This document shows, one piece after another, positions 6,599 to 11,715 of a stretch of DNA of 11,715 bases; position 1 is the stretch's first letter, and each line of letters starts with the position of its first letter. This DNA comes from Acidobacteriota bacterium (GTDB taxonomy: Bacteria > Acidobacteriota > Blastocatellia > Pyrinomonadales > Pyrinomonadaceae). The DNA lies in assembly GCA_003222935.1 (NCBI GenBank), contig QHXL01000037.1:1-11715 (forward strand), in the 5' to 3' direction. Below the pieces are notes generated by a model that ran no database searches, was not told the origin of the DNA, and worked only from the letters and a program-made list of their open reading frames with translations. A program made the position numbers and the translations under genes.

Positions 6599-7786
6599 AT
6601 GAAGAAGTTTGTTCTACTATCCATCCTACTTGCGTGCTTTTCATCAGTTTTGCTGGCTCAGTCGGGTCGTAACCGTCCGGGGGAATCCCCCAAACCAGAT
6701 GCGAAAAAAACGGGTCAAACCTCAGAACCGGAGGTTGTAGAGTCGAAGATTTCAGCCGATGGAGAAACGATTGAAGGCGACGTGTTGCGCTTCGACACTA
6801 ACCTCGTAACCGTCCCTGTATCAGTCGTCGATCGGTATGGACGTTATGTTCCGCAGCTCAGGCGCGAGCAGTTCAAAATCTTTGAAGATGGTGTCGAGCA
6901 AAAGATTACCTATTTCGGCACTACTGACCTACCTCTTACCGTCGTACTGGTACTCGATACAAGTGGATCCACCGACTACCGCTTACATGACATTCAGAAC
7001 GCTGCGATTAATTTTGTCACCAAACTCAAACCGGTCGACAGTGTGATGGTCATGTCTTTCGATGATCGAATCGAGGTCCTGACAAGACCAACGACTGACC
7101 GCGAGTTAATAACAAGAGCAATTCGACAGTCACGAACCGGTGGTGGTACGAGGCTGTACGACACGGTCGATCAACTCTTCAATAAGCACTTGACCACCAT
7201 TAGCGGTCGCAAATCTGTTGTGTTGTTTACCGACGGGGTCGACACAACCAGTCACCGCGCTTCATACGACAGCACTATCAAACAAGCTGAAGAATCCGAC
7301 GCGCCGATCTATGTTGTGGACTACGACACCTCAGGAGGCGGCACTGTTTTCACTCAAGGGCTTCCCATGCCCAGGGGTCCAACCATTCTTGGAATTCCTC
7401 TGCCATCTCCGGGGGGCGGTGGAACTGGAATGCCGGGAAGTAACCCGGGAGACTACAGACGCGCTGTTGCTTATCTAAAAGCTCTCTCGAATACGACGGG
7501 CGGCCGTTTCTATAGTGGCGACTCGTTGTTTGGGATTGGACAAGCGTTCGCGTGGATCGCTGAGGAACTGGGCCGGCAATACAGTTTGGGTTATTACCCG
7601 AAGGCGACCGGTCGAAACGGACAGCGACGATTAATTAAGGTTAGGACCACGGAGGCAGAGTTGGTAGTCAAATCGCGCGACAGTTATATCTACACTGACA
7701 AGGCAGGCACACCAACGTCGACAACCGAAAAGACTCCAAAATCCGAGAAGCAGCCCTATATAACCAAATCATTGTTGGCCCAGTAG
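6599..7786 (+). CDS. Secreted VWA domain protein, acidobacterial vWFA-related type, intact MIDAS
   Basis: A 395-residue protein with a clear signal peptide (MKKFVLLSILLACFSSVLLAQ, cleavage near residue 20-21). A charged linker is followed by a beta segment (LVTVPVSVVDRYGRYV...FKIFEDGVEQ) and a VWA domain from about residue 113. MIDAS residues are complete: DTSGS (120-124), Thr184 in GGGTRLYD, and Asp212 in FTDGVD. A Gly/Pro-rich insertion lies at about 246-284. The C-terminal RQYSLGYYP and ELVVKSRDSY are typical of the TIGR03436-type family. It is a paralogue of the minus-strand gene at 3533-4591. The start is supported by AGGA (6589-6592) 6 nt upstream. A strong terminator follows, so it is probably a single-gene transcript. 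It is likely a metal-dependent adhesion or protein-interaction factor outside the cytoplasm; its partner is unknown. Confidence 0.9.
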   Translation: MKKFVLLSILLACFSSVLLAQSGRNRPGESPKPDAKKTGQTSEPEVVESKISADGETIEGDVLRFDTNLVTVPVSVVDRYGRYVPQLRREQFKIFEDGVEQKITYFGTTDLPLTVVLVLDTSGSTDYRLHDIQNAAINFVTKLKPVDSVMVMSFDDRIEVLTRPTTDRELITRAIRQSRTGGGTRLYDTVDQLFNKHLTTISGRKSVVLFTDGVDTTSHRASYDSTIKQAEESDAPIYVVDYDTSGGGTVFTQGLPMPRGPTILGIPLPSPGGGGTGMPGSNPGDYRRAVAYLKALSNTTGGRFYSGDSLFGIGQAFAWIAEELGRQYSLGYYPKATGRNGQRRLIKVRTTEAELVVKSRDSYIYTDKAGTPTSTTEKTPKSEKQPYITKSLLAQ

Positions 7787-7815
7787 TTGTGAATTAGGGC
7801 CATCCTACAAAGTTG

Positions 7816-7843
7816 AACTCCGCGCCCGGGCGCGGAGTTTTTT
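7816..7843 (+). terminator. Intrinsic terminator after the VWA gene
   Basis: A perfect 24-nt palindrome (7816-7839; arm AACTCCGCGC, 10-bp stem with CCGG loop) runs into six T residues (7838-7843), 29 nt after the stop codon. Confidence 0.92.
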
Positions 7844-7901
7844 GCTGCAAGGGCCATAAACATGTTGCTCGGACGAGAGCGAAGAACGTCTGTCGCTTCA
7901 T

Positions 7902-9056
7902 CTAAGCTTCTCTGTCGTTAAGAACTCCGGCGCGGACCTTCTTGACGCGTTGTTCTTCAGCTTCGGCAAATGACTCTTCGTTGAGAGCTGCTTCAAGAAT
8001 CCTAAACACTCGAGGCACGTGCACCGACTTTGAGTAGTTTGCTTCGATGGTTGCTCGCCCTTCCTTGCCCAGTCGTTCGCGAAGCTCGGCTGAGTTCAAC
8101 AGACGCGATAAAGAGTCGACCCATTCATCATCATTCGCTGCCAGCAAACCGTTCTCGTTCTGGCGAAGTATTGTCGAGTTGACTCCAACAGGCGCGCAGA
8201 CAGTCGGAATTCCAAGGGCCATAAACTGCAACGCCTTCATTCCACATTTTCCACGCGTCCAATCGTCTTCAGGCATCGGCATGATTCCAATATCAATGCC
8301 ACGGAGGTCGGCGACTTCCGTTTCCGACTTCCACGGTCTCGCTTCTACATTAATGCCACTCATTCGATAGTCAGGAACGCCAATGACTCTTAATTTGAAG
8401 TTTTGAAACTTCGCGAGCCGCAGGAAAACACTTCGCAGGGTGTCGAGATACTGGACCGTGCTGTAACTCCCTGTCCAGGCAATCACGAGCGGTTCCGACT
8501 TCGAAACTGGTTTATCGATTGTGTAACTATCTGTGTCGACTGTTGAAGGAACAATTGTGACGTTCTTATTGAACTTCAGGGCGTAGTCGGCGAGATAGGT
8601 GTTACCAACCATTACGCGTGACGCCATCCGACAAATCGAAGCGGTCTTCCCCGGAAACTTTAATAGCCGGAGATAGCGGTTTACCGGACTGATGTAGGTG
8701 TAATGAAGAAAGATCGCATCATCGAAATCGAAGACAAAAGGCACTTCCCTGGAACTGATGTATTGTTCAGCGAGCGCTGGTCCAAGTAATGCTGCTTCGT
8801 TATAGATGTAAACCAGGTCAAAGTTTTTGATCTGGCGAAGGACCTTGAGACGCCGGCCCAGGGCCTGCGCCGTTAGGTTCACTTTTCGCCAATTGTTTCC
8901 GGGCCGGCAGAGTAACTCGTGCAGCTCAGTGCAGCGGAACGACTCGAAAGTTACATCCACACCATACTGGGCCAATGAGGGAGCCCATTGCTCCATGCGA
9001 TAACGCTGACCTGGTGCTTTGTCAAAAGGATATGGAACCAGACCTAGAAGACGCAT
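7902..9056 (-). CDS. Glycosyltransferase, GT-B fold, family 4-like
   Basis: A 384-residue cytoplasmic enzyme expected to transfer a sugar from a nucleotide donor to a glycan or lipid acceptor. The N-terminal domain begins MRLLGLVPYPFDKAPGQRYR, typical of this group, and contains VFDFDDAIF (108-116). The C-terminal donor-binding domain has IAWTGSYST (192-200), DIGIMPMPEDDW (255-266) and KCGMKALQFMALGIP (270-284), followed by PVGVN. The two glutamates of the usual EX7E donor motif are replaced (Gly269 and Gln277), a variation I associate with a KC-x-x-K-x-LQ-x-M subfamily. No other sugar genes flank it, so the product is unknown. The ATG has no clear Shine-Dalgarno sequence, but the family-typical N-terminus supports it. 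Confidence 0.88.
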   Translation of the reverse strand: MRLLGLVPYPFDKAPGQRYRMEQWAPSLAQYGVDVTFESFRCTELHELLCRPGNNWRKVNLTAQALGRRLKVLRQIKNFDLVYIYNEAALLGPALAEQYISSREVPFVFDFDDAIFLHYTYISPVNRYLRLLKFPGKTASICRMASRVMVGNTYLADYALKFNKNVTIVPSTVDTDSYTIDKPVSKSEPLVIAWTGSYSTVQYLDTLRSVFLRLAKFQNFKLRVIGVPDYRMSGINVEARPWKSETEVADLRGIDIGIMPMPEDDWTRGKCGMKALQFMALGIPTVCAPVGVNSTILRQNENGLLAANDDEWVDSLSRLLNSAELRERLGKEGRATIEANYSKSVHVPRVFRILEAALNEESFAEAEEQRVKKVRAGVLNDREA

Positions 9057-9134
9057 ATGAGTAGCAAGAATCAGTCAACCCGTATCAGTACGGCAATAGA
9101 CCACCAAAAGGCAGAAGGCAAAGCTACTTCAGAG

Positions 9135-9208
9135 AATGTCCGACGAACTATAGTTTGTCGATCCTGTCGCAACCCAGAATCACGACAAACTAAAGTTCGT
9201 CGGACATT
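9135..9208. repeat. Inverted repeat with near-palindromic arms (copy 2)
   Basis: Arms 9135-9160 and 9183-9208 (26 nt each) pair with a single mismatch around a 22-nt spacer. The right arm matches the right arm of 4617-4681 exactly over 22 nt; the left arm differs by one base (CTATAG instead of CTTTAG), which makes it an even better self-palindrome. The spacers of the two copies are unrelated. It lies about 79 nt upstream of the glycosyltransferase start. Confidence 0.9.
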
Positions 9209-9293
9209 GGGATTTAGCTTTGTTTCGAATGTCAAACTTGTCCTGCATCGTTTGCATTTTTGTGCGCAAACGTCTCGTAGGACCACCAGAATG

Positions 9294-9325
9294 AAAAAGC
9301 AGCCGCTCCTTGCGGCTGCTTTTTT
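9294..9325. terminator. Bidirectional intrinsic terminator
   Basis: The stem gcagccgc (9299-9306) / gcggctgc (9312-9319) has a 5-nt loop and is flanked by five A residues (9294-9298) and six T residues (9320-9325), so it can terminate on both strands. On the minus strand it lies 27 nt beyond the stop of the small zinc-ribbon-like gene. The rest of 9057-9351 holds only this and the inverted repeat; I see no gene there. Confidence 0.88.
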
Positions 9326-9351
9326 ATCTTTATCGTTTGCTAGCGGGTTGG

Positions 9352-9648
9352 TCAGTGGGCTTTTGGTCTAACGGCGGCTAATCCGCTTAACGAGTAGAAG
9401 TGACTGGTCGTGGCTTTTTGGTAATAGAACTCACCATGCATTTGCCAGTTCTTCAAATTGAACTGACGTTGTGCTCCACAATCCAAACACACCCTGTACG
9501 CCTGACCCTGCTGCGAAAACGGTCTGCTCATCTCGGTGTGCCAGCAACCAAATACTCGCGCCACCCATTCAGAGATTTTTTCGGTCACCGACGACGCGGT
9601 AAATTGACCGACATTCGGAGTCGCGATAGTTAATTGGCCAGCTTGCAT
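9352..9648 (-). CDS. Small conserved-looking CxH...CxxC protein, putative zinc ribbon
   Basis: A 98-residue protein of unknown function. With numbering from the upstream GTG at 9657, it has Cys38-x-His40 and Cys57-x-x-Cys60 in YRVCLDCGAQR, a likely four-ligand zinc site. An aromatic segment (NWQMHGEFYY) follows. I chose the ATG at 9648 over the GTG at 9657 because AGAGG (9658-9662) sits 9 nt before the ATG and the GTG overlaps that signal. There is no signal peptide or membrane helix. It resembles small hypothetical proteins I recall from acidobacterial genomes, but I cannot confirm this here. It is divergent from the sigma-factor gene and ends at a bidirectional terminator. DNA, RNA or protein binding are all possible. 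Confidence 0.7.
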   Translation of the reverse strand: MQAGQLTIATPNVGQFTASSVTEKISEWVARVFGCWHTEMSRPFSQQGQAYRVCLDCGAQRQFNLKNWQMHGEFYYQKATTSHFYSLSGLAAVRPKAH

Positions 9649-9810
9649 GACTTTCACCTCTTTCTCGAATTCCCAAAATTGCCTTCACTTGATAACGCGT
9701 GAAACTTTCGAGAAGAGGGCCATTCAAGCTCGGAAAATCTTTGACCCAGGGCAAAAGTCCTTTGTAACTTGTTAAAGATCGTGGCGTTATTCTCTCCCAC
9801 GATTCTGGCT

Positions 9811-9816
9811 TATACT
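9811..9816 (+). promoter_or_regulatory. Candidate -10 box (TATACT) for the sigma factor-kinase unit
   Basis: TATACT lies 64 nt upstream of the proposed TTG start of the ECF sigma gene. The -35 region is poor. An alternative promoter is TTGACC (9741-9746) with TGTAAC (9763-9768). If the 9811 box is real, the longer reading of the sigma protein from 9769 could not be translated. Confidence 0.25.
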
Positions 9817-9879
9817 ATTTGCATATCTCAGTTAGTGCGAAGCCCTGAAGTATGGGGCACAAAAGGAGACGATTGGCGA

Positions 9880-10449
9880 TTGAACAAACATCCGACTGAG
9901 AGCGTTACGCGACTACTCATTGAGCTATCAAAGGGCGATCGGGGGGCGGTTGATCTTTTACTACCCGTCATCTACGATGAACTCCGAAAGCTAGCTGCGA
10001 ATTATCTCCGTCGTGAACGTCCCGATCACACTCTGCAGCCAACTGCTCTGGTACACGAAGCGTATATCCGGCTCGTCGACCAAACGAGGGTTAACTGGCA
10101 GAATCGGGCTCACTTCTTCGGTGTAGCTGCACAAATCATGCGCCGTCTACTTGTAGATCACGCGCGCAAACATAATGCAGAAAAACGCGGTCAAGACTTT
10201 CAGCTGATCTCCCTCGATGAGAACATCGATCGAGCCGTTGAACGAAGTTCGGAACTGATTGCGCTCGACGATGCTTTAAAGACACTAGCAGAGTTTGATG
10301 AACAAAAAGCGCGCATGGTCGAGCTGCGTTATTTCGGCGGTCTCTCCATCGAAGAAACAGCTGATGTTCTCGGCGTCACCCCCACGACGATCAAACGGCA
10401 CTGGCGTTTTGCAAAGGCTTTTCTCCACGGTGAAATACAGAAAAAGTAA
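9880..10449 (+). CDS. ECF-type RNA polymerase sigma factor, short acidobacterial type (TIGR02999-like)
   Basis: From this TTG start the protein has 189 residues. It should direct RNA polymerase to a specific promoter set. Region sigma-2 spans about residues 20-98 (LLLPVIYDELRKLAANYLRR, TALVHEAYIRLVD, HFFGVAAQIMRRLLVDHAR). Region sigma-4 spans about 128-182 with the helix-turn-helix LSIEETADVLGVTPTTIKRH. The frame stays open upstream to 9769 (also TTG), but the extra 37 residues look unlike the family. AAAAGGAG at 9861-9868 sits 11 nt before 9880, and the family normally begins close to the VTRLL segment, so I prefer 9880. The Ser/Thr kinase starts 68 nt downstream on the same strand. No anti-sigma gene is visible; regulation by the linked kinase is a plausible inference from characterised ECF-kinase pairs. 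Confidence 0.88.
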   Translation: MNKHPTESVTRLLIELSKGDRGAVDLLLPVIYDELRKLAANYLRRERPDHTLQPTALVHEAYIRLVDQTRVNWQNRAHFFGVAAQIMRRLLVDHARKHNAEKRGQDFQLISLDENIDRAVERSSELIALDDALKTLAEFDEQKARMVELRYFGGLSIEETADVLGVTPTTIKRHWRFAKAFLHGEIQKK

Positions 10450-10517
10450 ATTAGGAACTTAGACGATAGTGGTTGCTCGTCCCACAAAGTGAAGTATCAA
10501 TAAGCCTCAGTTTTACG

Positions 10518-11715
10518 ATGACCCCCGAACGCTGGCGACAAGTCGAAGAGATTTTTCAGGGAGCACTCGACGTCGCGCCGGACGAAAGGACGCGTTACGT
10601 CCTTGCGGCCTGCGGTGGCGATGACGTGTTGTGCCAGGACGTTCAACTACTACTCAGACAGCACGACAGCGCCGGCGAACTACTAGACCAGCCGTTGTAC
10701 GCAAATACCGAACTGGGAATGCTGGAGTCGTTTATGGACGACGAAGACCCCATGCTCGGGCGGCGTCTCGGTGCCTATCGTATCGAACGTGAGATCGGTC
10801 GAGGTGGCATGGGCGCTGTGTACGAAGCCTCGCGTGCCGATAACGAATTCAATAAACGGGCGGCGATCAAGCTCGTCAAGCGCGGTATGGATACTGACTT
10901 TATCCTCCGTCGCTTCCGCAAAGAACGACAGATACTTGCCGCTCTCGATCACCCTCACATAGCGGGACTCCTCGACGGTGGAACAACTGAAGACGGATTG
11001 CCCTACTTCGTGATGGAGTACATCGAGGGTCAACCTCTGTACAGTTATTGCGACTCCCATCAGTTATCCATCGCTGACCGACTCAAACTATTTCGCTCGA
11101 TCTGTGACGCCGTCCACTATGCACACCAGAAACAAGTGGTCCATCGCGACATAAAACCTTCGAACGTTTTAGTTACTTCCGACGGTGTGCCAAAGCTTTT
11201 GGATTTCGGCATCGCCAAGTTACTCAACCCCCAGCTGGCCGGTGATATCACTCATGATCCCACCGCGACGGCCATGCGGTTGATGACTCCTGAATACGCC
11301 TCGCCTGAACAAGTGCAAGGCGCACCAACGAATCCCACAACGGATGTCTATTCCCTCGGAGTTTTGTTGTATGAACTTTTGACGGGACATCGTCCGTATC
11401 GACTTGTGAACCGAGCTCCACATGAGATTGCCCGGGTGATTTGTGAAGAGTCCCCTGCCCCGCCGAGCATCATCATCACGCGAGCAGAAGACTTGTTGCC
11501 GAATTTCTCCCAGGGTAACGAAACGACAACATTGAAACAGCTTTACTTAACTCGTAGCGCTACGCTCGAGTCGTTGAGAAAAGCGCTGTCGGGCGATCTC
11601 GACAGTATTGTCATGCAGGCGCTTCGTAAGGAACCCGAGTGGCGTTATCAAACCGCCGCAGACTTGCGCGACGACATTACTCGCTACCTGGATGGCCGAC
11701 CAGTTTCCGATCTTC
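10518..11715 (+). CDS. Serine/threonine protein kinase, Hanks type (3' end outside window)
   Basis: An open frame from ATG 10518 runs off the window after 399 codons. An N-terminal helical segment (about 1-80, ERWRQVEEIFQGALD...LLLRQHDSA) is typical of acidobacterial kinases. The kinase domain starts near residue 86: Gly-rich loop IGRGGMGAVYEA (93-104), Lys118 in AAIKLVK, Glu136 in helix C, HRDIKPSN (209-216, catalytic Asp211), DFG (229-231), YASPEQ (260-265) and TDVYSLG (275-281). All key catalytic residues are present. An insertion (about 319-352) lies near the end of the catalytic domain, which closes with ALRKEPEWRYQTAADL. A sensor or TPR region usually follows in this type, but it is outside the window. 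No strong Shine-Dalgarno sequence is seen. It is probably co-transcribed with the ECF sigma gene. Confidence 0.93.
   Translation, partial: MTPERWRQVEEIFQGALDVAPDERTRYVLAACGGDDVLCQDVQLLLRQHDSAGELLDQPLYANTELGMLESFMDDEDPMLGRRLGAYRIEREIGRGGMGAVYEASRADNEFNKRAAIKLVKRGMDTDFILRRFRKERQILAALDHPHIAGLLDGGTTEDGLPYFVMEYIEGQPLYSYCDSHQLSIADRLKLFRSICDAVHYAHQKQVVHRDIKPSNVLVTSDGVPKLLDFGIAKLLNPQLAGDITHDPTATAMRLMTPEYASPEQVQGAPTNPTTDVYSLGVLLYELLTGHRPYRLVNRAPHEIARVICEESPAPPSIIITRAEDLLPNFSQGNETTTLKQLYLTRSATLESLRKALSGDLDSIVMQALRKEPEWRYQTAADLRDDITRYLDGRPVSDL

Noticed and set aside
9071..9286. Minus-strand 71-codon frame between the terminator and the glycosyltransferase
   Set aside because: Most of it is the translated inverted repeat (duplicated VRRT stretches); no ribosome site.
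9057..9371. Plus-strand open frame of 104 codons
   Set aside because: It runs straight through the inverted repeat and the bidirectional terminator hairpin, has no Shine-Dalgarno sequence, and resembles no protein.
10683..11060. Antisense 125-codon frame within the kinase gene
   Set aside because: The plus strand here encodes an unmistakable kinase catalytic domain, so this is a shadow.

Overview
This window of about 11.7 kb at roughly 50% GC most resembles an Acidobacteriota chromosome, possibly Blastocatellia-like. The assignment rests on family content read from the sequence, not on a search. It holds two secreted VWA proteins of the acidobacterial vWFA-related type, an ECF sigma factor of the short acidobacterial type paired with a Ser/Thr kinase, a DUF885 peptidase-like protein, and several kinds of intergenic inverted repeat. 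There is no rRNA, tRNA, CRISPR array, transposase or phage gene.

Layout. (1) 1-1982, plus strand: an exported DUF885 protein with a HExxPGHH metal-site motif and a Gly-rich linker. (2) 1981-2050: a hairpin repeat between two convergent genes. (3) 2057-3314, minus strand: a two-gene unit with a bacterioferritin-like gene first, then a dimethylargininase (DDAH)-like gene 7 nt downstream. (4) 3372-3532: a long purine-rich repeat with hairpin symmetry, related to the one at 1981. (5) 3533-4591, minus: a membrane-anchored or secreted VWA protein whose metal-binding MIDAS motifs are all degraded. (6) 4592-4971: no gene, but three unrelated repeat structures. (7) 4972-6363, minus: a POT/PTR2 proton-coupled peptide transporter. 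(8) 6599-7786, plus: a second VWA protein with an intact MIDAS, followed by a strong intrinsic terminator. (9) 7902-9056, minus: a GT-B glycosyltransferase. (10) 9135-9208: a second copy of the inverted repeat seen at 4617. (11) 9299-9325: a bidirectional terminator. (12) 9352-9648, minus: a small CxH...CxxC zinc-ribbon-like protein. (13) 9880 to the window end, plus: an ECF sigma factor and a Ser/Thr kinase that runs off the edge.

The genes do not form one pathway. The clearest functional unit is the sigma factor plus kinase, a likely signal-transduction module with no anti-sigma gene visible between them. The bacterioferritin and DDAH genes are probably co-transcribed. The two VWA genes are diverged paralogues on either side of the peptide transporter. 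The most unusual material is the MIDAS-less VWA paralogue and the intergenic repeat families, one of which has arms that are themselves near-perfect palindromes. I saw no convincing novel defence or mobile system.
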